64,000 nt of DNA from Paenimyroides viscosum (GCF_003858535.1 NZ_RQTJ01000011.1:1-64000); one strand, 5' to 3'; positions 33,263 through 42,537 are shown, numbered from the stretch's first letter. Notes: generated by a model from the sequence alone, not told the origin. Program-made: numbers and translations.

Positions 33263-33281
33263 ATTATGAATATATTAAATC

Positions 33282-33503
33282 ATGGATAGCAATTCACTTA
33301 AACAAGTTAACTATAAACTAAAGCAACTTCCAGAAAAATTTTTGGAGGAAGTAGAACGTTATATTGATTTTTTAACCTTTAAACACAAACAAGAATCAGA
33401 AGATATTCCGCAATGGCAGAAAGATCTGGTTTTAAAACGTATTAAAGAAGCAAAAAAGCCAGTTGATGCATTTGATATGTTAGACGAGTTAGAGAACGAA
33501 TAA
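33282..33503 (+). CDS. Antitoxin of a RelE/ParE-type module (DUF2281-like)
   Basis: 73 residues, acidic and helical. The N-terminal part (LKQLPEKFLEEVERYIDFL) matches DUF2281-type antitoxins, in which a small dimerisation helix pair precedes a flexible tail that covers the toxin (here AFDMLDELENE). Its stop codon overlaps the toxin start (TAATG). The antitoxin-first order is typical of ParDE/RelBE modules. Confidence 0.8.
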   Translation: MDSNSLKQVNYKLKQLPEKFLEEVERYIDFLTFKHKQESEDIPQWQKDLVLKRIKEAKKPVDAFDMLDELENE

Positions 33504-33799
33504 TGATGAAATACACCATTATTGCCGACCCAAACGTAAAACACGATTTGAAAGAAGCCAAAGATTACCTAAACAGTAAGAGAAAAGATAACGGTGATAT
33601 TTTTTTGAAGCAATACAGGGAAACTTTAAAGACTTTACAGCAAAATCCACATTTTCAAATTCGATATAATGATATTCACTGCTTGCCTTTAAAAGACTTT
33701 AAATATATGATTCATTTTAAGATAAATGAAACTAAAAAAGAAGTACATATCTACGCAGTACTTTCTACTTATTTAAATCCAAAAGAGAACTGGGTGTAA
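33503..33799 (+). CDS. RelE/ParE-family toxin
   Basis: 98 residues, basic. Family features: an N-terminal strand (YTIIADPNVKHDLKEAKDYL), central helices with LKTLQQNPHFQIRYNDIHCLPL and C-terminal strands (YMIHFKINETKKEVHIYAVL). Members of this superfamily either cleave mRNA on the ribosome (RelE) or inhibit gyrase (ParE); which applies cannot be read here. The start shares a base with the antitoxin stop, and a second ATG follows at once. Confidence 0.85.
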   Translation: MMKYTIIADPNVKHDLKEAKDYLNSKRKDNGDIFLKQYRETLKTLQQNPHFQIRYNDIHCLPLKDFKYMIHFKINETKKEVHIYAVLSTYLNPKENWV

Positions 33800-33872
33800 A
33801 AGTATGCATTGCAAATCCGCACTATTGCAGGTGAAATATACCTCCCGTTTGTTGTATTATTTATTATAGTGC

Positions 33873-34268
33873 CTAATAAAAAGATATTTTATAATCTTCA
33901 ATTAAACCATTTTTTTCTAGAATATTATTCAAATCTTTTACAATACCTTCCGCATCATGAATTTCTGTTCCTTGCTCATAATTATGTATTGATGAATTGA
34001 CATCGTTAAGATCATTACCTAATTTCTTCCAAAACTCTATAATGTTTTTTTTGTAGATTTTTATCAAATCGTAATCAATATCCTTTTTAAATTTATTCTG
34101 TTCTTTTTTTATTTTTTTCACTTCAGTAGCTATTAATTCTGAATAGCTCTTAATTAGCTCAATTTCATTTTGTTTGTTTCTAACATTATCTTTCATAATC
34201 AATTCTATTAAATCAACATCAGGACATTTTAAATACAGTTTTATTAATTTATTTGGGTAGTTTATCAA
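33873..34268 (-). CDS. Hypothetical helical protein
   Basis: 131 residues, no signal peptide, dominated by charged helices with Lys/Glu/Ile repeats (TEVKKIKKEQNKFKKDIDYD). A coiled coil is likely at about 45-85. No family recognised. The start overlaps the M48 lipoprotein gene by 20 bases on the same strand, so it may be translationally coupled. AT-rich composition makes it look recently acquired or weakly constrained. Confidence 0.5.
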   Translation of the reverse strand: MINYPNKLIKLYLKCPDVDLIELIMKDNVRNKQNEIELIKSYSELIATEVKKIKKEQNKFKKDIDYDLIKIYKKNIIEFWKKLGNDLNDVNSSIHNYEQGTEIHDAEGIVKDLNNILEKNGLIEDYKISFY

Positions 34269-35325
34269 AATAATTTGCTGGCAAAACTTCTAGATATGTC
34301 AAAAACCAAACACCATTTAGTGATGTACCATGATCAGGCAAAGATTCAACCATTTTAAATTTAATTCGTCTACCAGGTTGTAATAGATATTTCAAATTAG
34401 ATGCGCAAGCATGACACATCTCTGTATTTGATCCAAAATGAGGTGATTCAATACTTAATCCCCAATCTTCATCTTCAATATTTCTAAAATATTTTTTAAA
34501 TTGTTCAGAACTATTAATAATTCTTACTGAAAAGCCCCTAAAGTCATTATCTGTTTCAGTTATTACTCCATACAAATCTCCATTATCTTCAAACCACGAA
34601 GGGTTTAATTCTAAAAGATCGTTATTAATTACCATCTCTTTCTTAAAAACGTAGAAATCGCTAGTTAGATAGTTAGGTGCAGGTGGCAATGCCGATTTGT
34701 AACGCTGATTGTTTGAATTATCCCATCCTTCCTCAATTGCCTGTAATCTTTTCGTTTGGGACGGATGTGTTTGGGTATCATTAACAGAACCAATTAATTT
34801 CATAGCTTTTAAAGCTTGTTCTTTAGTTGCTCCCATTTTGTATAAAACATAACCACTAAACTTATCAGCTTCTAATTCTTTTAATGGAACAGAACCTAAA
34901 TTATCTTCTGTATGCCCACTTAAGTGATGGCCTATTTCATGAGCTAAAATTGATACAGATGTCCAAAATGTATCAGAGTACCATTCAACATCATTAAATA
35001 ATTTAGAGTCATAAACAATAACCCTTTCATTATCTATAATTGTTGCAAAAGCATTATTAATATAATCAGCTCTGTAAACCTTAAAATTATTAGGCAAACC
35101 TGAATAAGATACAATGTTTTCAACTATTTGATTTACTCTATCTTCCGCCGGGAGAAAATTCTTTTCAATTTCAATCAAACTAGTATAACCACATCCTTTA
35201 ACTTTGGATTGGACTACTACTTCTGAAGTATTTGTAGTTTCACTATTTATTCCTTCTTTGGATTCTTGCTTACAACTTAAGAATATAAAACTTGTAAGTA
35301 ATAGACAGAATATATTGTTTTTCAT
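34249..35325 (-). CDS. M48-family metalloprotease lipoprotein
   Basis: 358 residues. The lipobox FLSC gives lipidation at Cys18. The zinc motif HEIGHH is at 129-134, and ELEADKF (about 150-156) supplies the third zinc ligand, both typical of M48 proteases (Oma1/BepA type). The last 150 residues are a beta-rich domain with two cysteines (MCHACASN) that I do not recognise. It is probably anchored in the outer membrane, acting in the periplasm. It starts 12 bases after the symporter gene. Confidence 0.82.
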   Translation of the reverse strand: MKNNIFCLLLTSFIFLSCKQESKEGINSETTNTSEVVVQSKVKGCGYTSLIEIEKNFLPAEDRVNQIVENIVSYSGLPNNFKVYRADYINNAFATIIDNERVIVYDSKLFNDVEWYSDTFWTSVSILAHEIGHHLSGHTEDNLGSVPLKELEADKFSGYVLYKMGATKEQALKAMKLIGSVNDTQTHPSQTKRLQAIEEGWDNSNNQRYKSALPPAPNYLTSDFYVFKKEMVINNDLLELNPSWFEDNGDLYGVITETDNDFRGFSVRIINSSEQFKKYFRNIEDEDWGLSIESPHFGSNTEMCHACASNLKYLLQPGRRIKFKMVESLPDHGTSLNGVWFLTYLEVLPANYFDKLPK

Positions 35326-35337
35326 ATAATTCTCAAT

Positions 35338-36774
35338 CTAAACCTCATCCAAAGTTTCATCAGTTAATCGATATGGAGCTTCATCATCAAACTCGCCTTC
35401 CCATTTGGCAATTACAACTGTAGCTAAACAGTTACCAATAACGTTTACCGATGTTCGTGCCATATCCATTAATTCATCGATACCTAAAATAGCGGCAATA
35501 ATAAATACAGGCAATCCAAATTGTTCTGCCGTTGCAATCAATACAATTAACGATGCACGCGGAACGGCTGCTACTCCTTTTGATGTGATCATCAAGGTAA
35601 AGGCAATAGCTAATTGTTGACCAATATCTAAATTCATTCCGGCTGCTTGCGCAACAAATATCGATGCTAACGAAAGATAAAGCGACGTTCCATCTAAATT
35701 AAAACTGTAACCTGTAGGAATTACAAACGATACAATTTTACGTGGCACTCCGAATTTTTCCATCGCACTCATGGCTTTTGGTAAAGCGGCATCGGAACTT
35801 GTAGTTGCAAATGCAATAGAAACCGGTTCTTTTACGGCTGCAATAAACTTTTTAATAGGTATTTTTAAGAACAGCATAATCGGCACAAAAACCAGCAATA
35901 TAAAAAATACCAGCGCCATGTATAGAGATCCTAAAAGCATAAACAGATTTTTAAGGATATCAACACCTAAATGTCCTACCGTATAAGCCATTGCTGCCCC
36001 CACACCAATTGGTGCAAAATACATAATAATATTTGTAAATTTAAACATAACCTCAGACAAGCTTTCGGTAAAATCTACCATTGGTTTACGTTTCTTTTCT
36101 TCTACCATCGCTAAACCAATTCCGAATAAAACCGAAAATACCACAACTTGCAATACTTGATTTTCATACATTGATTTTACGATGTTTTCTGGAAAAAGAT
36201 CATAAATAAAATGAGCAAACTTATAAATACCTTGCACATTTTCTGGCAAAGTTTGTAAAGCCGGATCTGGTGCTTTTGGCGTTGGCAACTCTTCTTGCGG
36301 CATGTTTTGCATATCAATACCAACACCTGCTTGTGTAATATTAATTACTGCTAAACCAATAAAAATAGCACATGAGGTAGCACAAAAGAAATACAGCATT
36401 GATTTCCAAGCCATACGTCCAACCTGTTTTAAATCTGAATGTCCGGCGATACCATACACCAACGTTGCAAAAATAATAGGTGCTACAATGGTTTTAACTA
36501 ATTTAATGAATCCTTTACTTAAAGGTTGCAGTGCCATTGCGGCATTCGGAAAATCAATACCAACAAAAACTCCGAGAATCATACAAACAATAATCCAAGT
36601 TGTAAGGTTTTTTCTTATAAATGCATTTACAATAAATACCAACGCAGTAGACCAACGAAGACCTATCATAAGATCGGGCGAAACTGAAAAAATATCAAAT
36701 TCGTATAAAAGAGTTATTATAATTGCAAGAGTAATAAATATCGAAGTAAAAATTCCTAATTTAGTTTTAAACAT
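35338..36774 (-). CDS. Dicarboxylate/amino acid:cation symporter (DAACS family)
   Basis: 478 residues with about nine membrane segments and two re-entrant hairpins. The serine-rich motif AFATTSSDAALPKAM in hairpin 1, the segment-7 motif GYSFNLDGTSLYLSLASIF and the hairpin-2 and segment-8 region (TSKGVAAVPRASLIVL, GIDELMDMARTSVNVIGN) are hallmarks of the GltP/DctA family. It couples uptake of acidic amino acids or C4-dicarboxylates to sodium or proton entry. First gene of a three-gene minus-strand unit. Confidence 0.93.
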   Translation of the reverse strand: MFKTKLGIFTSIFITLAIIITLLYEFDIFSVSPDLMIGLRWSTALVFIVNAFIRKNLTTWIIVCMILGVFVGIDFPNAAMALQPLSKGFIKLVKTIVAPIIFATLVYGIAGHSDLKQVGRMAWKSMLYFFCATSCAIFIGLAVINITQAGVGIDMQNMPQEELPTPKAPDPALQTLPENVQGIYKFAHFIYDLFPENIVKSMYENQVLQVVVFSVLFGIGLAMVEEKKRKPMVDFTESLSEVMFKFTNIIMYFAPIGVGAAMAYTVGHLGVDILKNLFMLLGSLYMALVFFILLVFVPIMLFLKIPIKKFIAAVKEPVSIAFATTSSDAALPKAMSAMEKFGVPRKIVSFVIPTGYSFNLDGTSLYLSLASIFVAQAAGMNLDIGQQLAIAFTLMITSKGVAAVPRASLIVLIATAEQFGLPVFIIAAILGIDELMDMARTSVNVIGNCLATVVIAKWEGEFDDEAPYRLTDETLDEV

Positions 36775-36799
36775 AAGGTTTGTATAAAATAGTGAAAAG

Positions 36800-36807
36800 C
36801 AAATATA
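36800..36807 (-). promoter_or_regulatory. -7 box for the symporter unit
   Basis: Reads TATATTTG on the minus strand, matching TAnnTTTG, 25 bases before the ATG. Confidence 0.55.
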
Positions 36808-36876
36808 AATAGTTTTTTTTTGCTTATTAAGATCCTACGTATTAAATTTTAACCGGTTATTAACAACATTTCAAAA

Positions 36877-36884
36877 TAAATTTG
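36877..36884 (+). promoter_or_regulatory. -7 box for the YtxH operon
   Basis: TAAATTTG is an exact TAnnTTTG match 51 bases before the YtxH-type start. It and the symporter promoter share one 160-base divergent region. Confidence 0.5.
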
Positions 36885-36935
36885 TTACTTTTAATACACT
36901 TTAATTTTTTATTAAACTATTAAATAAAATTTGTT

Positions 36936-37316
36936 ATGGGAAAAACAGGAAACACATTAGTAGCTATTTTAGCAGGTGCAGCAGTAGGTGCTGTAGCAGG
37001 AGTATTATTAGCGCCGGAACAAGGTGAGAAAACTAGAAAAAAGATTTCGGACGGACTTAAGTCTGGAACTGATGATTTAAACTGCAAAATGGACGAATTA
37101 AAAAATCAGGTTAAAAGTTTAATTTCTTCTAAAAAAGCTAATTTCGAATCATCTTTTGATTCATTACTTAATAAAGCTGATGACAAAAAAGAAGATGTTA
37201 TTGCAAGTTTAGAGCGTAAATTGGCTGAATTAAAAGGACAAGCTTCTAATGCAGTTGACAAAGCAAAAGATATGACTAACAAAGCTGCAGATAATATTAA
37301 ATCTGAGTTAAAATAG
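36936..37316 (+). CDS. YtxH-domain protein
   Basis: 126 residues. One glycine/alanine-rich membrane helix (about 8-26) leads into LLAPEQGEKTRKKISDGLKSG, the YtxH signature. The rest is an amphipathic, Lys/Asp-rich helix of the LEA-like type (KAKDMTNKAADNIKSEL). YtxH proteins are linked to envelope or general stress in many bacteria, with no known biochemical role. First gene of a three-gene unit with a holin-like protein and a small basic protein. Confidence 0.85.
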   Translation: MGKTGNTLVAILAGAAVGAVAGVLLAPEQGEKTRKKISDGLKSGTDDLNCKMDELKNQVKSLISSKKANFESSFDSLLNKADDKKEDVIASLERKLAELKGQASNAVDKAKDMTNKAADNIKSELK

Positions 37317-37319
37317 TCT

Positions 37320-37670
37320 ATGGCATTTAATGAAGAGCTAAAAAACAATCTTCATGAAATGAAGTCTGAAGCTAAAGCTTATTTAGAAACCAATGTTGAT
37401 TATTATTCACTGTTGGGGTTTAAAGTAGTATCTAAAGCTACAGGCTTCATTTTTAAAATTTTCGCTTTAAGCCTATTTGCTGTTTTATCGTTGTTTTTTT
37501 TATCGTTTGCTGCAGCATTTGCCATAGGAAAAGCCTTAGACAGTAACACTTACGGTTTTTTAATTATAGGTGGTTTTTATATTTTTATTGCGCTTGTTGT
37601 TTATTCAATGCGCAAGGTTATGATAGATATTCCTATTCTTAAGAAATTTTCTAGAATCTTTTTTGACTAA
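37320..37670 (+). CDS. Phage-holin-family (YqjE-like) membrane protein
   Basis: 116 residues with an amphipathic N-terminal helix and two membrane helices (about 41-62 and 76-95) separated by a short loop. This is the Phage_holin_3_6 or YqjE layout, which despite its name is a common chromosomal family found next to YtxH-like and YqjD/ElaB-like genes. It begins 3 bases after the YtxH gene. It is not evidence of a prophage. Confidence 0.75.
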   Translation: MAFNEELKNNLHEMKSEAKAYLETNVDYYSLLGFKVVSKATGFIFKIFALSLFAVLSLFFLSFAAAFAIGKALDSNTYGFLIIGGFYIFIALVVYSMRKVMIDIPILKKFSRIFFD

Positions 37671-37682
37671 TATTTATATGAA

Positions 37683-37946
37683 ATGAAAATACGTTACAAA
37701 TCATACGAAGAGGTTGATAAAGAATTAGAAATTCTTAGACTTGAACGCGAAATAAGTATTAGGAAGATTGGTAATAATGCCGAAGATATTACCCAACTTT
37801 TTTCACCGAGTAATTTACTACAGCAAGGTTTAACATCTTTTGGTAGTTCGGTAAAAAATTCAAAAGGCATTAAAACCTTAGTTTTATCAACTGTATTTAA
37901 ATTTTTATTCAACAAATTCATAAAAAAAAACAAACACCAACTTTAA
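37683..37946 (+). CDS. Small basic protein, third gene of YtxH unit (YqjK-like position)
   Basis: 87 residues. The N-terminal half is charged and helical (EEVDKELEILRLEREISI). The C-terminal third is basic with hydrophobic residues (FKFLFNKFIKKNKHQL). No family firmly recognised, but homologous triplets (YtxH, holin-like, small basic protein) occur in other Flavobacteriia. The stop lies inside the bidirectional terminator. Confidence 0.65.
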   Translation: MKIRYKSYEEVDKELEILRLEREISIRKIGNNAEDITQLFSPSNLLQQGLTSFGSSVKNSKGIKTLVLSTVFKFLFNKFIKKNKHQL

Positions 37947-37962
37947 GTTGGTGTTTTGTTTT
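37931..37962. terminator. Bidirectional terminator between YtxH unit and SPFH gene
   Basis: AAACACCAACT pairs perfectly with AGTTGGTGTTT over a 3-base loop, with A tract before and T tract after. The stem begins within the last codons of the small basic protein gene. Confidence 0.85.
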
Positions 37963-37964
37963 TA

Positions 37965-38957
37965 CTACTGTTCTTCTGTATTATATTGTGAAGGGAAATC
38001 GGTTTGTGGAGGAAGATTTCTTTTTGGTTTATTATAATCACTGTCTTTAGCTTTGGTGTTTTTCATAGCCTCGCCTACCTGATTACTTGCCGTGAACGAA
38101 GCCACCATGTTGTTTAGCATATCACTACCTGCTTGTGGTGAGTTAGGCAATAAAATTAGGTTTGAGTTGTTTTCTGCACCAATTGACTGTAATGTATCAT
38201 AATGTTGTGTAACAACAATTAAAGCCGACGCTTCTTGCGAATTGATTCCTACTCTGTTTAAAACATCAACTGATTCTACCAAACCACGAGCAATTTCTCT
38301 ACGCTGATCTGCAATACCCTGACCTTGTAAACGTTTAGATTCTGCTTCTGCCTTAGCTTTAGCAACAATTCTAATACGTTCTGCTTCTCCTTCATACTCA
38401 GCAGCTGTTTTTTCGCGGTCTGCAGCATTAATACGGTTCATTGCATGCTTTACCTGAATATCTGGGTCAATATCAGTAATCAGTGTATTAATAATGTCAT
38501 ATCCGTAAGTAACCATTGCATCGTTCAACTCACGTTTAACGGCAATTGCGATATCGTCTTTACGTTCAAAAACATCGTCTAATTTTAATTTTGGAACTTC
38601 GGCACGCACCACATCAAAAACGTAAGAAGTAATCTGATCATGCGGATATTCTAATTTATAAAATGCTTCGTAAACACGCTCTTGTACTACTTTAAATTGT
38701 ACAGAAACTTTCATTTTAACGAATACGTTATCTTTTGTTTTTGTTTCAATAATAACATCTAACTGTTGAATACGAAGGTTTAATCTTCCTGCAATGCGAT
38801 CCACAATTGGAATTTTCATTTGTAATCCTGAATTGCGAATAGATTGGTATTTACCAAAACGTTCTACAATAACGGCAGATTGCTGTTTAACGGTAAAAAA
38901 AGATGAAAATATTACTAATAAAATAATAGCAATAATAATGTAAAGTGTTAAATCCAT
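37965..38957 (-). CDS. SPFH/Band 7 (stomatin-like) membrane protein
   Basis: 330 residues. An N-terminal membrane anchor (about 3-22) is followed by the SPFH domain (25-190) with VERFGKYQSIRNSGLQMKIP and the YDIINTLITDIDPD segment, then a long coiled coil with the typical AADREKTAAEYEGEAERIR run. The tail is polar. Such proteins form large ring or scaffold assemblies in the inner membrane (HflK/QmcA/stomatin group). No NfeD partner gene is adjacent. Confidence 0.92.
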   Translation of the reverse strand: MDLTLYIIIAIILLVIFSSFFTVKQQSAVIVERFGKYQSIRNSGLQMKIPIVDRIAGRLNLRIQQLDVIIETKTKDNVFVKMKVSVQFKVVQERVYEAFYKLEYPHDQITSYVFDVVRAEVPKLKLDDVFERKDDIAIAVKRELNDAMVTYGYDIINTLITDIDPDIQVKHAMNRINAADREKTAAEYEGEAERIRIVAKAKAEAESKRLQGQGIADQRREIARGLVESVDVLNRVGINSQEASALIVVTQHYDTLQSIGAENNSNLILLPNSPQAGSDMLNNMVASFTASNQVGEAMKNTKAKDSDYNKPKRNLPPQTDFPSQYNTEEQ

Positions 38958-38983
38958 TTTAAATTGTTTTTTGGTAAGATATA

Positions 38984-39010
38984 AAAAAAACCTCTTTTTT
39001 CAAAGAGGCT
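38984..39010 (-). terminator. Terminator after lipocalin-like lipoprotein gene
   Basis: On the minus strand CCTCTTT pairs with AAAGAGG and a run of eight T follows. Confidence 0.85.
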
Positions 39011-39016
39011 TATATG

Positions 39017-39502
39017 CTATTTTTTATTGAACGACAATTTTACAGTTCCACCTTCTAATAAACTTAAATATTGTTCGTATTCAGGAAACTGTTCTTTTAT
39101 TAAAGGAATGTATTCTGAAATATCACTGTGAATTTCCATGTTAGTTGCTGTTTCAACCGCAATGGTTCCGTTAATTTTATACCCTAGCATATTTAATGAA
39201 ACGTTGTTTCCGCTTCGTTGAAAAGCATCGGTATATTCGGTCACTTTGCAATCGGTGCCTTCGTGTCTAAAGAATATTGCTTTATTACCAGCAGAAAGCT
39301 CTAAATAATCTTTGGTACAATTTGCGGTATGTGGATACTCAATTGTTTGTAGAGGAACAATTTTTACCAATTGAATGGTAGTTGGTTCCCATTTACCAGG
39401 TTTTGTAACTACTTCTGTATCTTCTTTTTTGGTATCGTCTGATCCGCATGAAGTAAAGAATAACCCAGCAAATAATATTGAAAGGAAAAGATATTTTTTC
39501 AT
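39017..39502 (-). CDS. Lipoprotein, lipocalin-like
   Basis: 161 residues with lipobox FTSC (Cys19). The mature part after an acidic linker has GKWEPTTIQLVKI, a conserved Cys pair (Cys62 and Cys85) and strands ending GTVKLSFNKK, which fits the small lipocalin-like lipoproteins common in Bacteroidota. Ligand and role unknown. Monocistronic, with its own terminator. Confidence 0.72.
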   Translation of the reverse strand: MKKYLFLSILFAGLFFTSCGSDDTKKEDTEVVTKPGKWEPTTIQLVKIVPLQTIEYPHTANCTKDYLELSAGNKAIFFRHEGTDCKVTEYTDAFQRSGNNVSLNMLGYKINGTIAVETATNMEIHSDISEYIPLIKEQFPEYEQYLSLLEGGTVKLSFNKK

Positions 39503-39540
39503 AAATTATTGATTTGTAAATACTTACCGAAGATAATAAA

Positions 39541-39572
39541 AAAATCCCATTTTTAGGGAATGGGATTTAGAA
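39541..39572 (-). terminator. Terminator downstream of gltX
   Basis: AAATCCCATT and AATGGGATTT form a 10-bp stem with a 7-base loop. On the minus strand it leads into seven T. It lies about 130 bases after the gltX stop. Confidence 0.75.
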
Positions 39573-39698
39573 AAATTTAGAAAAAAATTGTTGTTGTTGA
39601 TATGAAAAAAATATCATTGTAATTAACACTTGGGCATTTGTTAATCACATTTCAAATATACAACTTAATTTTTAACCTCCAAACATATTGGAAAAAAA

Positions 39699-41216
39699 TT
39701 ATATATTTTTGAAAAAATTTATTGCGTTGTGTAATCTTTTAATAGTTTCTGCTTTACCTAGCACACTAATGATTTCGAATAAATCGGGACCTTTCATTTC
39801 GCCTACCATAGCAATACGAAGAGGTTGCATAATTTTACCCATACCTAATTCGTTTACCTGTATCCAGTTTTTTATATCGGTTTCAATTTCTTTTGCCTCG
39901 AAATTTTTAACATTTTCTATGATCGATATTACTTGCTGCATTAAACCAGATGTATCAGCTTTCCAATTTTTAGCTGCTTTTTCATCGTACTTTTCTGGTG
40001 CAACAAAGAAAAAGTCTGCTAAGGTGTATAAATCTGTAGTTAAATTCGCTCGATCTTTAACTAATCCGGCTACTTTTTCAACAACCGCTTTATCAGCAGT
40101 AATACCTTTTGAATTTAAAACAGCTTGTAAATAGCTTGCTAACTCACTATTCTCTTTATTAATTAAAACTTGATGGTTAAACCATTTGTTTTTTTCAGGA
40201 TCAAATTTAGCTCCAGATTTGTTTACTCTGCCTAAATCGAAAGATTCTATTAATTCATTTAAAGTGAATAATTCTTTTTCTGTTCCATCGTTCCAACCTA
40301 AAAGAGCCAAAAAGTTTACAACTGCTTCTGGAAAAAAACCTTGTTCGCGGTAACCCATTGCTGTTTCGCCTGTTTCTGATTTCCAATCTAACGGAAAAAC
40401 TGGGAAACCTAGTTTATCCCCATCACGTTTTGATAATTTTCCGTTACCTACCGGTTTTAATATTAATGGTAAATGTGCAAATTCTGGTGCATCCCATCCA
40501 AAAGATCGATACAATAAATAATGTAACGGTAACGACGGCAACCATTCTTCACCACGAATTACATGCGATGTTTCCTGCAAATGATCATCTACAATATTTG
40601 CTAAATGGTAGGTTGGCATTCCGTCTGATTTATACAATACTTTATCATCTAACAAAGCGGTATCAAACGTAACTTCGCCACGAATCATATCTTTCAACGT
40701 AAGTTTTTCATCGATAGGCATTTTAAATCGAATAACATACGGATCGTTGTTAAACAATCGTGCCTGTAATTCATCGTGTGTCATGTTTAACGATGTATTT
40801 AAAACTTCGCGAACCGTATGGTTGTATATAAAAGTTCTTCCTTCGGCTTCAGCTTCTTTTCGTAGTGCGTCTAAATCTTCGGCAGCATCAAAAGCATAAT
40901 AAGCAAATCCGTTGTGTAATAAATCTAAAGCGTATTGTTTATAAAGATGTTTGCGATCGCTTTGACGATATGGTCCAAATTTTTCGTTTAGACCAATAGT
41001 TTCATCAGGTTCAATTCCTAACCATTTTAAAGCTTTAAAAATGTATTCTTCGGCACCTGGAACAAAACGGTTTTGGTCGGTATCTTCAATTCTTAAATAA
41101 AAAACACCGTTGTTTTTCTTTGCAAATAGGTAATTAAATAAGGCCGTTCTTACACCACCGATATGTAAAGGTCCGGTTGGGCTTGGTGCAAAACGTACAC
41201 GTACTGGTTTTTTCAT
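39699..41216 (-). CDS. gltX: Glutamate--tRNA ligase
   Basis: 505 residues. The class I signature FAPSPTGPLHIGG (9-21) and the KMSKS-type loop GKLSKRDG (near 260) are clear, followed by the helical anticodon-binding domain. I start at the ATG at 41216, because the longer frame needs a TTG that falls inside the -7 box. It charges tRNA-Glu. It follows the flexirubin cluster on the same strand but has its own promoter in the 34-base gap. Confidence 0.96.
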   Translation of the reverse strand: MKKPVRVRFAPSPTGPLHIGGVRTALFNYLFAKKNNGVFYLRIEDTDQNRFVPGAEEYIFKALKWLGIEPDETIGLNEKFGPYRQSDRKHLYKQYALDLLHNGFAYYAFDAAEDLDALRKEAEAEGRTFIYNHTVREVLNTSLNMTHDELQARLFNNDPYVIRFKMPIDEKLTLKDMIRGEVTFDTALLDDKVLYKSDGMPTYHLANIVDDHLQETSHVIRGEEWLPSLPLHYLLYRSFGWDAPEFAHLPLILKPVGNGKLSKRDGDKLGFPVFPLDWKSETGETAMGYREQGFFPEAVVNFLALLGWNDGTEKELFTLNELIESFDLGRVNKSGAKFDPEKNKWFNHQVLINKENSELASYLQAVLNSKGITADKAVVEKVAGLVKDRANLTTDLYTLADFFFVAPEKYDEKAAKNWKADTSGLMQQVISIIENVKNFEAKEIETDIKNWIQVNELGMGKIMQPLRIAMVGEMKGPDLFEIISVLGKAETIKRLHNAINFFKNI

Positions 41217-41234
41217 CTTTTTCGTTTTTTTTTT

Positions 41235-41242
41235 CAAAGATA
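41235..41242 (-). promoter_or_regulatory. -7 box for gltX
   Basis: Reads TATCTTTG on the minus strand, an exact TAnnTTTG match, 18 bases before the gltX ATG and just beyond the stop of the PaaK-like gene. Confidence 0.65.
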
Positions 41243-41250
41243 GAAAGTTG

Positions 41251-42537
41251 TTAGCGTTTATCTATGAATGTTATTGGTTTTCTACTTAAGGGGTCGTAAA
41301 TAATCTTTTGCAAAGTTAATTCATCTTCAAAAATAATTTGTGGAGTAACCCTTAATCTTGCTCTAAAATAATCTTTTAATTTCCCAATAAATTCGTCGGT
41401 TGTATCTTCAGAAAAAATACGAATCAAAATTTCGTCTGTGCCTATTTCGTTGGAAGATATCTCTATTAAATGCAATTTTATTTCTTTAAAATGAGCCACA
41501 GCATCGTGCATTGCAGGCGGATAAAGTGTTGTGCCTTTGTATTTTATCATTTGTTGTTTGCGGCCTTCTACCGGACCTAAACGATAAGTAGATCTCCCGC
41601 ATTTGCATTTTTCTGTATGTTTACGCACCATATCGCCGGTTTTAAAACGCAGCAAAGGCATGGCTTCTACTCCCAACGTTGTTACAACCAGTTCGCCCAA
41701 TTCGCCATTAGCAACAGGTTCGTTATTTTCATTGACAATTTCGCTTATAATTAATTCGGGGTGGTGATGACCGCCTGCAAACTGATTGCATTCTGTAAAA
41801 GCGGCGCTCATTTCTGTTGATGCGTATGTAGAAAAAAGATTAATATTCCATTTTTCCTGTATGCGCTGTGCCAGAAGTGTGGGTTGTAAATCGGTTGTTC
41901 GTAAAGCTTCGCCAATGCAGATTACTCCTTTTACGGAACTGCTTTTATAATCGATGTTATTTTCTTCGGCATACTCGATCATCTTTAAAAGAAACGACGG
42001 TACGGCAATTAAAAATTTGGGCTGATAACGTAAAATAGAATCCCATTGCAACGGCGGAACACCTGCCCCAACACGCACAATTCCTGCACCTAATTTTCGC
42101 AAGCCTAAAAAATATGCCAAACCCGCCATAAAACGTCGATCCATAGTGGTCATAAGCTGTACCAAATCGCCTTTTTGAACTCCGGCACCTTGAAATGATA
42201 GCATTTCGTTATAAGCCAAACGTTCCAAATCATTATCAGTTAATCCAAAAGTTACGGGATCACCCAAAGTACCCGAAGTTGTAGCATAATCGCGGATTTC
42301 GGTTTTATCAACACAGAAAAAATCCTGATTATACATTTGCAAATCGGCTTTTGTAGTTACCGATATTTTTTGCAAATCTTCAACGGTTTTAATGGTATCG
42401 ATCTGAATATTTTCGGCTTTGAATCTTCGTTGGTAAAACGGTGAATTTTCTAATAAATACGCGATTTGCTTTTGCAAAAGTGCATTCTGAAAATTTTCAA
42501 TATCGGTTATGCTTTGGGTTTCTATATCGGGAATCAT
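41251..42537 (-). CDS. Phenylacetate-CoA-ligase-like (PaaK-type) AMP-binding protein of the flexirubin cluster
   Basis: 428 residues, the usual PaaK length. Family features: the nucleotide loop YATTSGTLGDPVTFG (about 85-99), the STYASTEM adenine-site motif (about 236-243), the LRFKTGDMV segment and a short C-terminal domain. A cysteine pair (EKCKCGRS, about 310) is common in this family. In aryl polyene clusters such an enzyme could activate the aromatic starter acid for loading. Last gene of the six-gene operon, overlapping the C45 gene by 4 bases. Confidence 0.85.
   Translation of the reverse strand: MIPDIETQSITDIENFQNALLQKQIAYLLENSPFYQRRFKAENIQIDTIKTVEDLQKISVTTKADLQMYNQDFFCVDKTEIRDYATTSGTLGDPVTFGLTDNDLERLAYNEMLSFQGAGVQKGDLVQLMTTMDRRFMAGLAYFLGLRKLGAGIVRVGAGVPPLQWDSILRYQPKFLIAVPSFLLKMIEYAEENNIDYKSSSVKGVICIGEALRTTDLQPTLLAQRIQEKWNINLFSTYASTEMSAAFTECNQFAGGHHHPELIISEIVNENNEPVANGELGELVVTTLGVEAMPLLRFKTGDMVRKHTEKCKCGRSTYRLGPVEGRKQQMIKYKGTTLYPPAMHDAVAHFKEIKLHLIEISSNEIGTDEILIRIFSEDTTDEFIGKLKDYFRARLRVTPQIIFEDELTLQKIIYDPLSRKPITFIDKR

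Larger units (their letters stand above)
32968..33281. other. Intergenic region between glnS and toxin-antitoxin pair
   Basis: 314 bases: the glnS terminator, a pair of hairpins (33051-33127) and the promoter of the antitoxin gene. A 106-codon open frame here is not credible because it lies across the repeat and the terminator. Confidence 0.6.

Noticed and set aside
33001..33321. 106-codon frame between glnS and the antitoxin
   Set aside because: It starts inside the glnS terminator, runs through hairpin repeats and past the antitoxin promoter and start.
36302..36787. 161-codon frame opposite the DAACS symporter
   Set aside because: Antisense shadow of conserved membrane helices.
37320..37670. 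Holin-family gene as a sign of a prophage
   Set aside because: The family is common on chromosomes beside YtxH-like genes, and no phage structural, integrase or lysis gene is nearby.
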